Below, in pieces: positions 33,763-40,613 of a DNA stretch of 40,613 nt. The position numbers and the translations under genes are program-made. The stretch spans positions 1 to 40,613 of the forward strand of contig JAHEYG010000013.1 in the NCBI GenBank assembly GCA_023251725.1. The letters are read 5' to 3'. Under the pieces are notes generated by a model. The model made no database searches, was not told where the DNA came from, and was given only the letters and a program-made list of their open reading frames with translations. Source of the DNA: Sphingobacteriaceae bacterium (GTDB taxonomy: Bacteria > Bacteroidota > Bacteroidia > B-17B0 > Aurantibacillaceae). Each line of letters begins with the position of its first letter. Within the stretch, counting starts at the first letter, position 1.

Positions 33763-35285
33763 TTTAATTCTTGTAATCTTTTAATATTTTTTTGAAAATA
33801 ATTTTCGTTCGTTATAAGTGTTTTTTGAATTCGTTTCGCATAATGCAGAGAATCTAAAATTTCTTTTTGCTTTTCATCTAAAATATTTTTTTGTTGAGTA
33901 ATTTCCAGGTTAGCCTTTCGCTTATCGTTATAACCCTTTAGAATAAACATAGCCAGCAATCCCACTATCACAAAACCAATAATAAAATAATTGCGTTGTT
34001 TTTCTTTTTGCCTTAATTCTTCGTTTGAAATTATATCTTTTTTATCCTGCTCTGCTCTTGCGGCTGCTTCTTTTTTCTCGAATTCAAAATTCATTTCCTT
34101 TTGAATCAGCTGCTTTTTATTTTCTTCGCTATAAAGTGTGTCCCTTGCTGTCATAAACCTCTTATAAAAATATAAAGCGCGCATACGCATTTCTTCATTA
34201 TTTAATATTCTTCCTCCAATAGTATCCAACAACAAAACATTCGACCTTTCATAAATTTTACTTAATGCTTCGTATTTATATGGTAAAGCATCCATTATTC
34301 CTAAACTAAAATCAATAGCCAAAGAGCGGTAATAATACTCAAGCGCTTTTTTATAACTTTTAGAGTCGTAATATAAATTTCCAATATTTCCAAGTGCCAC
34401 CGATTGAAAAGGTTTATTTCCCAATTCTTCCGACATCTTCAAATAGTTTCTGTTATAATCGAAGGCCAAACTTAAAAAAGAATCTGCCTTGGCGATATTG
34501 TTATTAATTGTTGCAAGTTCGGCGTAAAGGTTCCCTATATTTCCAATAACTACAGCCATTCCTGTTTTATTACCTAATTCCTCATTTATTTTGAGCGCTT
34601 TTAAATAGGTTTCCAACGCTCCCGAATAATTAGATTGTCGGTAATATACATTTGCAATATTTATTATGATGCTGGCTATGTCACTCTTATCATCGATTTT
34701 TTCTTTTAGATTAAGTGCTTTTAAATAAAATTGCAGCGCTTTTGAATAATTTTTCTGGTTCATATAAATAATTCCGATGTTGCATAGATTCGTCACAATT
34801 CCCTTTTTATTTCCAACTTTTTCGTTTATTTTCAATGATTGTAAATAAAAATCCATCGACTTTTTATAATTTCCTATAGCCATATAAGTCACTCCTATAT
34901 TTCCTAAATGCAATGCGATTTCTTTTTGGCTTCCACTTTTTACATTAATACTTAAGGCTTCCCTATAATGAGAAATCGCTAATTCATAGTCCCCAATAAT
35001 GTAATAAAAAATTCCCAAATGGGTTTGTGATTGAGACTCTCCTTTTTTATAGTTTAGCTTTAATGCAAGTTTTAAAGCCTGGTTTGACATAATAATTGCT
35101 GTATCGGTATTAAAATTAGCAAAGGCTTCAGCAAGATTGTTTAGATGAGTTACTTTAAGAGTATCCACTTTGTCTTTTTTAACAAGGTTTAAAATCGAAT
35201 CAACTAATTGGTTTTGGGAATGGAAATAGGCAAAACTGAATACTTGTGTGATTATTAATATTATTGTTTTCTTACAATTTTTCAC
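33759..35285 (-). CDS. TPR membrane protein with phosphatase-linker stub (paralogue 1)
   Basis: A 508-residue protein with the same plan as its downstream neighbour: signal peptide (MKNCKKTIILIITQVFSFAY), seven or more TPR units of the NIGVTYMAIGNYKKSMDFYL kind, the shared QKEMNFEFEKKEAAARAEQDKK segment, one membrane helix (about 433-450), and a cytosolic tail with QKEILDSLHYAKRIQKTL, ending just where a SpoIIE domain would start. The start is GTG at 35285. The TATCTTTG box at 35294-35287 would place the transcript start at or next to this codon, so translation may be nearly leaderless. The two genes overlap in ATGA and are clear tandem duplicates. Confidence 0.85.
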   Translation of the reverse strand: MKNCKKTIILIITQVFSFAYFHSQNQLVDSILNLVKKDKVDTLKVTHLNNLAEAFANFNTDTAIIMSNQALKLALKLNYKKGESQSQTHLGIFYYIIGDYELAISHYREALSINVKSGSQKEIALHLGNIGVTYMAIGNYKKSMDFYLQSLKINEKVGNKKGIVTNLCNIGIIYMNQKNYSKALQFYLKALNLKEKIDDKSDIASIIINIANVYYRQSNYSGALETYLKALKINEELGNKTGMAVVIGNIGNLYAELATINNNIAKADSFLSLAFDYNRNYLKMSEELGNKPFQSVALGNIGNLYYDSKSYKKALEYYYRSLAIDFSLGIMDALPYKYEALSKIYERSNVLLLDTIGGRILNNEEMRMRALYFYKRFMTARDTLYSEENKKQLIQKEMNFEFEKKEAAARAEQDKKDIISNEELRQKEKQRNYFIIGFVIVGLLAMFILKGYNDKRKANLEITQQKNILDEKQKEILDSLHYAKRIQKTLITNENYFQKNIKRLQELK

Positions 35286-35286
35286 T

Positions 35287-35294
35287 CAAAGATA
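35287..35294 (-). promoter_or_regulatory. -7 box of the tandem TPR genes
   Basis: Minus-strand TATCTTTG, an exact TAnnTTTG match, ends one base before the GTG start codon at 35285. Transcription would begin at about 35282, within or at the start codon, which implies either a leaderless mRNA or another promoter. Confidence 0.4.
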
Positions 35295-35458
35295 ATTTAA
35301 GTTAAATGACGCCTTTCAAATAAATGTTTTTATTCCGGTTTATTCAAATATACGAAAAACCCAACCCGCTAATAAACACATAAAATTTTATAATCAATTC
35401 GAATCTGTTAAAGTTCCAAAATACTTGTTTTATACTTCCTTTTAACAAAATCGTTTAG

Positions 35459-35466
35459 TAAATTTG
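35459..35466 (+). promoter_or_regulatory. -7 box of the DUF4175 gene
   Basis: TAAATTTG matches TAnnTTTG; the TTG that opens the longest frame (35464) is part of this box. The predicted transcript start near 35471 leaves a leader of about 29 bases to the ATG at 35500. Confidence 0.55.
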
Positions 35467-35499
35467 TGTAAAGAGGCTCCATCCTGCATCTTAATACAA

Positions 35500-38400
35500 A
35501 TGACTAATTCCAACGATAATATTTTAGTTGCAAAACTCGATGAGTTTATTCGCAAGTATTATAAAAATCAATTAATAAAAGGTTTTTTATACTCTACCGC
35601 ACTTTTAATTACTTCTTATTTAATTGTTGTGTTGTCAGAGTTTTTAGGAGAGTTTAATACAATAATTCGCAGCGGATTGTTTTATGGTTTTTTAGGATTG
35701 AGTGTTTTTGTTTTGGTAAAATACATTGCCGTTCCGCTTTCTAAATTATACCGTTACGGCAAAATAATTTCTTACGAGGAAGCCGCTTCCATAATTGGAA
35801 TTCATTTTACCAATGTACAGGATAAATTATTAAACGTTTTACAATTGCAAAATTCAAAAGTATTAAGCGGTTCCGACGAATTATTATTAGCCGGTATTCA
35901 TCAAAAAATAAATGAATTAAAGCCTGTGCCTTTTGCTTCGGCCATAAATATTTCGGATAACAAACGTTATTTAAAATATGCATTGCCTCCATTGTTTATT
36001 ACAATTGGTATTGCACTTATCTGGCCAAACATTATCAGCACAGGCACAAAACGATTAATGCATCACCAAACCTATTACGAAAAACTGGCGCCCTTTCAAT
36101 TTAATATCGAAAACACAAATTTAAAAGCCGTTCAACAGCAAGATTTTATTTTGAAAATAAAATTAACCGGCAACGAAATTCCCAATGAAGTTCACATTAC
36201 TATTGCAGGCAACGAATTTAAATTAGAAAAAGAAAATACAATTAATTTTTCTTACACTTTTAAAAATGTTCAAACTACTTTCCCTTTTTCACTAAGCGCA
36301 GCCGAATTTAATTCGAAAGATTATGAATTACTAGTTATGGCAAAACCAGCTCTGCTACAATTTAATGTGTTCTTAAAATACCCTGCCTATCTCAATAAAA
36401 AAGATGAACGCGTTGCCAACACCGGCGATATGCAAATACCGCAAGGCACAAAAGTTAATTGGGAATTTAATACCAAAAATACCAACAATATTATTTTAGG
36501 ATTTAATGATACTCTTATTGATTTAAAGCCTTCGGCCGAAAATAAATTTACGTTCGGCAAACGCTTAATGCACAGCACCAATTATTTTGTAAAAACAAGT
36601 AACGAATTTGTTTCTTCGTACGGCGATTCGGTTAATTACGGCATAAATGTCATCGCCGATCAGGTTCCTTTTATTGATGTCACCGAAAAACAAGATTCGC
36701 TTAATTTAAAAAATGTCTACTTCAGCGGAAGCGTAAAAGACGATTATGGTTTTAATAAATTAATTTTTCATTACACGCATTATGCTTTAGATTCATTGGG
36801 AAAAACAACACCTAAGTCGGGCGAAACAATTATCAGCATCAATAAAAATCAGGTTTCGCAATCTTACTATTATTATTTTGATGCTTCGCCATTTAATTTA
36901 TCGCCCGGCGATAAAATTGAATATTATTTTGAAGTGTGGGATAATGATGGCGTAAACGGAAGCAAACCGGCCAAAACAAAAATAATGTTTTTTAAAGCAC
37001 CCACCGTTGATGAGCTAAATGAAAACACCGGAAAAAATAATACTGAAATAAAAGAAGACTTAGAAGCAAGTTTAAAAAAAGCAAAAGAATTACAAAAAGA
37101 ATTAAATGACTTAGCACGAAAGATGCAAGATAAAAAACAATTAGGCTGGGAAGAAAAGAAAAAAATGGAAGATGTTTTAAAAACGCAAAAAGAACTCGAG
37201 AAAAAAATAAACGATATTAAACAAGAAAATCAGGCCAATAACAAACAGCAAAACGAATTTTCGCAGCCCGACGAATCCATCATCGAAAAACAAAAACAAT
37301 TAGAGCAGTTGTTCGAAAATATTATGACACCCGAAATGAAAAAAATGTTCGAAGAGCTTCAAAAATTAATGCAGCAACTCGATAAAAATCAGGTACAGCA
37401 AAAACTGGAAGAATTAAAATTAAATAACAAGGATATAGAAAAAGAACTCGACCGTGCGCTGGAAGCATTTAAACAAATGGAAGTGGAACAAAAAATGCAA
37501 CAAGCCATTGATAAATTAGAAGAGCTCGCAAAAAAAGAAACAGAATTGGCAAAAGAGACTGAGGGGAAGAAAGAGACGGAAGGGACTAAAGAGACTGAAA
37601 AGACTAAAGAGAAAAAAGACTCAAAAGACAATAAAGACTCGAAGGATAAAAAAGCTGATCCTAAAGAATTAGCAAAAAAACAAGACGACATTGCAAAAGA
37701 GTTTGATAAACTAAAAGAAGATTTAAAAGATGTAGAGAAAAAAAATGCGGAGCTTGAAGAACCAAATGCTCTCCCGAAAAACGAAGAACAGAAAAAACAA
37801 ATAAGCGAAGATATGAAAAACTCTTCCGACGAATTAAATAAAAACAATAAAAAAGACGCCGCCAAAAAACAAAAAGATGCCGCCAAAAAAATGGAAGAAA
37901 TGAAAGATGAAATGGCAAAAGCCATGGAATCTAATGCCGAAGCACAACAAGAAGAAAATGCCGACGCGCTTCGCCAGATCTTAGAAAATTTATTGAATCT
38001 TTCTTTTGCTCAGGAAGAGTTAATAAAATTAATTCCCAAAACCAGAGTCGATAATCCGCAATTCATAAAAATTCCGCAACAGCAAAATAAATTAAAAGAC
38101 GATTCAAAATTAATTGAAGACAGTTTACTCGCCCTCAGCAAACGCGCCCCGCAAATAAGCGCCATCGTTAACCGCGAAATTTCAAGCATCAATTCTAACA
38201 TGAACAAAACAGTTTCTGCTTTAGCCGAAAGAAATCCTAGCGAGGCCGCGATGCGCATGCAAGGCTCAATGACTTCCATAAACAATCTCGCATTGTTATT
38301 AAATGAAGCTTTAGAGCAAATGAAAAAAGCGCAAAAAGAAAGTAAAATGAAAGGCGGCGGCAAATGTAAAAAACCCGGAAAAGGAACCGGACAAAAACCA

Positions 38401-39015
38401 TCGCAGTCTAACAGTCCCCCAAAGATGTCAGACCTCCAAAAACAATTGAACCAGCAAATGCAAGCCTTAAAAGAAGCTTTAGCCAAAGGAGAAAAACCCG
38501 GCGAAAAACCCGGTCAGGGTAAAAAACCCGGACAAAAACCCGGTGGCATAGGTATGGGACAGGGCCCTGACGGCCAAACCCCCGTTGGAATGCCCAGCAC
38601 ATCTGAACAATTGGCTAAAATGGCGGCTCAACAAGAGGCTATGAGAAGGCAAATTCAGGATATGATGTCGAAGCTAAAAAATAAGGGCTCCAACCCCGGT
38701 GGCGACATAGCCGATATGATGGAACAAACCGAAAAAGATCTTGTAAACAAGCAACTTACACAGCAAACTATAAGCAGGCAGCAGGACATTTTAACCCGAC
38801 TGTTAGAGAGCGAAAAGGCCGAAAGAGAGCGTGATGAGGACGAAAAACGCAAAAGTAATGAAGCAAAAAGTGAAAATTTAAGTAACCCTGCGCGATTTTT
38901 AGAGTATAAGAGAATGAAAGAAAAAGAACTGGAGTTGCTAAATACTGTTCCGCCGAGTTTAACTCCGTTTTATAAAGAAAAAGTAAATAATTATTTTAAT
39001 AGCGTGAGCAAATGA
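35500..39015 (+). CDS. DUF4175 family membrane protein
   Basis: A 1171-residue protein. Membrane helices at about 26-47 and 57-75 and a third at about 158-178 anchor a beta-rich segment (about 190-500), then a very long charged helical region (about 514-820), including a KET/KDSKD-type low-complexity stretch, and a Gly/Pro/Lys tract with EKPGEKPGQGKKPGQKPGG (about 947-1034). The C-terminal helix ends in NPARFLEYKRMKEKELELLN. DUF4175 is widespread in Bacteroidota; its function is unknown. ATG 35500 is used since the longest frame (TTG 35464) begins inside a promoter box. It overlaps the next gene by ATGA. Confidence 0.85.
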   Translation: MTNSNDNILVAKLDEFIRKYYKNQLIKGFLYSTALLITSYLIVVLSEFLGEFNTIIRSGLFYGFLGLSVFVLVKYIAVPLSKLYRYGKIISYEEAASIIGIHFTNVQDKLLNVLQLQNSKVLSGSDELLLAGIHQKINELKPVPFASAINISDNKRYLKYALPPLFITIGIALIWPNIISTGTKRLMHHQTYYEKLAPFQFNIENTNLKAVQQQDFILKIKLTGNEIPNEVHITIAGNEFKLEKENTINFSYTFKNVQTTFPFSLSAAEFNSKDYELLVMAKPALLQFNVFLKYPAYLNKKDERVANTGDMQIPQGTKVNWEFNTKNTNNIILGFNDTLIDLKPSAENKFTFGKRLMHSTNYFVKTSNEFVSSYGDSVNYGINVIADQVPFIDVTEKQDSLNLKNVYFSGSVKDDYGFNKLIFHYTHYALDSLGKTTPKSGETIISINKNQVSQSYYYYFDASPFNLSPGDKIEYYFEVWDNDGVNGSKPAKTKIMFFKAPTVDELNENTGKNNTEIKEDLEASLKKAKELQKELNDLARKMQDKKQLGWEEKKKMEDVLKTQKELEKKINDIKQENQANNKQQNEFSQPDESIIEKQKQLEQLFENIMTPEMKKMFEELQKLMQQLDKNQVQQKLEELKLNNKDIEKELDRALEAFKQMEVEQKMQQAIDKLEELAKKETELAKETEGKKETEGTKETEKTKEKKDSKDNKDSKDKKADPKELAKKQDDIAKEFDKLKEDLKDVEKKNAELEEPNALPKNEEQKKQISEDMKNSSDELNKNNKKDAAKKQKDAAKKMEEMKDEMAKAMESNAEAQQEENADALRQILENLLNLSFAQEELIKLIPKTRVDNPQFIKIPQQQNKLKDDSKLIEDSLLALSKRAPQISAIVNREISSINSNMNKTVSALAERNPSEAAMRMQGSMTSINNLALLLNEALEQMKKAQKESKMKGGGKCKKPGKGTGQKPSQSNSPPKMSDLQKQLNQQMQALKEALAKGEKPGEKPGQGKKPGQKPGGIGMGQGPDGQTPVGMPSTSEQLAKMAAQQEAMRRQIQDMMSKLKNKGSNPGGDIADMMEQTEKDLVNKQLTQQTISRQQDILTRLLESEKAERERDEDEKRKSNEAKSENLSNPARFLEYKRMKEKELELLNTVPPSLTPFYKEKVNNYFNSVSK

Positions 39016-39422
39016 TACCTGCACGGGGGCAAAAAATTAAAATCGAATCCTTATCCGAAAATTTACGATTGGTTGAGCGTTTAATTGAAGACGTTTGCGA
39101 AGTTTATAATGTGAGCGAAGATAATTTCGGTAATATTTTAATTGCAGTAACCGAAGCGGTTAACAATGCTATTTCGCATGGTAATAAAAATAATCCTGCA
39201 AAATCGGTGCAAATTGGTTTTGAGAATGGTAATAAAGAATTAACTTTTTCGGTGAGCGATGAAGGACAAGGATTTGATTATAAAAGTTTACCCGACCCAA
39301 CCGACCCGAATAATATTGATAAGCCGCACGGCCGCGGTGTTTTTTTAATGAAAAATTTAGCCGACAAAGTGGTGTTCAACCATAACGGCAAAGAAGTGCT
39401 TCTCACTTTTGTTTTGAATTAA
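39012..39422 (+). CDS. RsbW-like ATP-binding protein (anti-sigma factor kinase family)
   Basis: A 136-residue GHKL-fold protein. The N-box is in ILIAVTEAVNNAISHGNK, where Glu and Asn hold Mg-ATP; the G1 box is SDEGQGFDY and the G2 box is GRGVFLMKNLAD. This is the architecture of RsbW/SpoIIAB-type serine kinases, which phosphorylate STAS antagonists and bind sigma factors, and of stand-alone HATPase_c proteins. Translation is coupled to DUF4175 (ATGA overlap). No sigma factor or STAS gene lies in the window, so the target is unknown. It could oppose the SpoIIE phosphatase at 19752 (inference). Confidence 0.87.
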   Translation: MIPARGQKIKIESLSENLRLVERLIEDVCEVYNVSEDNFGNILIAVTEAVNNAISHGNKNNPAKSVQIGFENGNKELTFSVSDEGQGFDYKSLPDPTDPNNIDKPHGRGVFLMKNLADKVVFNHNGKEVLLTFVLN

Positions 39423-39444
39423 CCAAAAATTTTACGTACATTTA
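39413..39444 (+). promoter_or_regulatory. Possible promoter of the SBBP-repeat gene
   Basis: TTTG at 39413-39416 and TACATTTA at 39437-39444 are 20 bases apart; the -7 box has one mismatch to TAnnTTTG. The predicted start near 39449 gives a leader of about 65 bases to the ATG at 39514. The -33 box lies in the end of the upstream coding region. Confidence 0.35.
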
Positions 39445-39513
39445 ATATTAATTGCAAAAACAATTGCATTTAATAAAACCATTGTACGAAGACCGTTATA
39501 CACTATTTTTAAA

Positions 39514-40613
39514 ATGAAAAATAAAATTATTTTATTGATTTTTGGATTTGTTTTTGTTTGCTTTTTATCGAAAGCACAATCTCCAACTTTTCAATGGGCG
39601 AAAGGTATTGGCGGAATCGGTAATGACAATGGTAAATCTATAGCTATTGATGTTGCTGGGAATGTTTATACTATAGGATATTTTAACGATACAACAGATT
39701 TTGATCCAGGGGCGGGAGTTTACTATCTTAAAGGAGGTGGGTGTTTTATAAGCAAACTTGATGCTTCGGGCAATTTTGTATTTGCAAAAAGAATTGCAAA
39801 TAGTAATGGATATGCAATTGCTATTGATACTAATAACAATGTATACATTACCGGATCTTTTGGAGGCACAGTAGACTTTGATCCTGGTGCAGGGGTATAC
39901 AATCTTACATCAATTGGAGGTTCCGATATTTTCATAACCAAACTTGATGCAATAGGCAATTTTGTTTGGGCAAAAAGTATTGGTGGATTAATTAATGATG
40001 AAGGTTTGTCAATTGTAGTTGACGCAGTCGGTAATGTTTTTACTACAGGGTATTTTGATGGTACGGTCGACTTTGATCCTGGTGTAGGCATTTATAATCT
40101 CACTTCGGTAGGTGGTCCTAATGATATTTTTGTATGTAAATTGAATGTTTCAGGCGTTTTCGTTTGGGCAAAAAGTATGGGTGGTTCATTTAGTGATTAT
40201 GGTTATTCAATTACGGTTGATGTTGCAGGGAATGTTTATACAACAGGTCATTTTCCAAGAACAGCTGACTTTGATCCAGGTCCTGGTGTTTATACATTAA
40301 CTGCAATTGGCGAGGATATTTTCGTAAGCAAACTCGATGCTTCTGGTAATTTTGTTTGGGCAAAAAGGATGGGAGGCGGTGCTTCAGGAATGAAATATAG
40401 TTTTTCAATTGCAATAGATCTTAATTATAATGTATACACTACAGGTTTTTTTAACGGTATTGTTGATTTTGACCCAAATGCAGGCGTTTATAATTTAACC
40501 GCAATTGGACAAGATATTTTCATAAGTAAATTGGATACTTCTGGGAATTTTGTTTGGGCCAAAAGCTTTGGCGGAACAAATAACGATGGTGGTTGTTCAA
40601 TCGCTGTTACTCC
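39514..40613 (+). CDS. SBBP-repeat secreted protein (partial, C-terminus outside window)
   Basis: An open frame from ATG 39514 runs to the window end (366 codons and 2 bases). A signal peptide (MKNKIILLIFGFVFVCFLSK) ends at AQ. The rest is a set of repeats with motifs FVWAKSIGG, GNVYTTGYF, DFDPGAGVYNLT and DIFISKLDASGN, the SBBP beta-propeller pattern of Bacteroidota. Repeat units start (W/F of FVWAK) at 39595, 39781, 39967, 40165, 40357 and 40555, giving periods of 186, 186, 198, 192 and 198 bases. Such proteins are often surface-exposed and end in a type IX secretion (T9SS) sorting domain; that end is not visible here. Confidence 0.85.
   Translation, partial: MKNKIILLIFGFVFVCFLSKAQSPTFQWAKGIGGIGNDNGKSIAIDVAGNVYTIGYFNDTTDFDPGAGVYYLKGGGCFISKLDASGNFVFAKRIANSNGYAIAIDTNNNVYITGSFGGTVDFDPGAGVYNLTSIGGSDIFITKLDAIGNFVWAKSIGGLINDEGLSIVVDAVGNVFTTGYFDGTVDFDPGVGIYNLTSVGGPNDIFVCKLNVSGVFVWAKSMGGSFSDYGYSITVDVAGNVYTTGHFPRTADFDPGPGVYTLTAIGEDIFVSKLDASGNFVWAKRMGGGASGMKYSFSIAIDLNYNVYTTGFFNGIVDFDPNAGVYNLTAIGQDIFISKLDTSGNFVWAKSFGGTNNDGGCSIAVT
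39595..40613 (+). repeat. Tandem coding repeats of about 186-198 bases
   Basis: Five complete units and a partial sixth of the SBBP motif lie in the partial gene. Each unit holds one FVWAK, one GNVYTTG-type and one DFDPG motif. DNA similarity between units is moderate, and lengths vary by multiples of 6 bases, so the reading frame is kept. Confidence 0.75.

Noticed and set aside
37389-37925. Minus-strand Ser/Phe-rich 178-codon frame
   Set aside because: It is the shadow of the Lys/Glu-rich part of the DUF4175 gene and has no family features.
39453-39472. Direct repeat of AATTGC before the SBBP gene
   Set aside because: Two copies of a short AT-rich hexamer are expected by chance in this base composition.
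1-40613. CRISPR array, tRNA, rRNA, insertion sequence or prophage
   Set aside because: No regularly spaced direct repeats, no tRNA-like cloverleaf in the intergenic gaps, and no transposase or integrase motif in any frame that I could recognise.

Overview
The window is AT-rich chromosomal DNA from a member of the Bacteroidota, probably an aerobic, respiring Flavobacteriales-like or related uncultured lineage. The evidence is the set of family markers (an IPExxxVDY protein, DUF4271 next to hemD, DUF4175, an SBBP-repeat secreted protein, and an alternative complex III operon), the near absence of Shine-Dalgarno sequences, and many upstream boxes of the Bacteroidota promoter type (-7 TAnnTTTG, sometimes with a -33 TTTG-like box). 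No tRNA, rRNA, CRISPR array, transposase or phage gene was seen. All intergenic gaps are shorter than about 220 bases.

Layout. 1-3.7 kb: the 5' part of rimP (minus), a small membrane protein, then acpP-fabF-rnc and an IPExxxVDY gene (plus). 3.7-6.2 kb: thiL and an aldehyde dehydrogenase (minus). 6.3-17.8 kb: one long minus-strand respiratory operon, actABCDEF followed by coxB and coxA, ending at a strong hairpin. This encodes a quinol:cytochrome c oxidoreductase (alternative complex III) with the core of its aa3-type oxidase. 18-23.3 kb (plus): an orphan radical SAM/SPASM protein, a YceI protein, and a large propeller-PAS-SpoIIE sensor phosphatase. 23.3-28 kb (minus): hemD with a lysine-rich extension, DUF4271, a DUF5777 barrel, a second YceI, and mutY. 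28-32.3 kb (plus): HU, a TPR protein, a 29-residue AURKAIP1/COX24-type protein, RNase G/E, then an sbtA-sbtB-like bicarbonate transporter and PII-like pair. 32.3-35.3 kb (minus): two tandem TPR membrane proteins that stop just where a SpoIIE phosphatase domain would begin. 35.5-40.6 kb (plus): DUF4175, an RsbW-like ATPase, and the start of an SBBP-repeat secreted protein that runs off the window.

The most coherent system is the ACIII-oxidase operon. The less expected items are the paired TPR receptors lacking an output domain, with a SpoIIE phosphatase and an RsbW-like kinase elsewhere in the window; the SbtA/SbtB pair in an apparent heterotroph; the basic tail on HemD; a perfect GC-rich palindrome inside the propeller gene; and promoter boxes that overlap, and so correct, the longest-ORF start of at least five genes. 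I did not find a clearly unprecedented multi-gene system.
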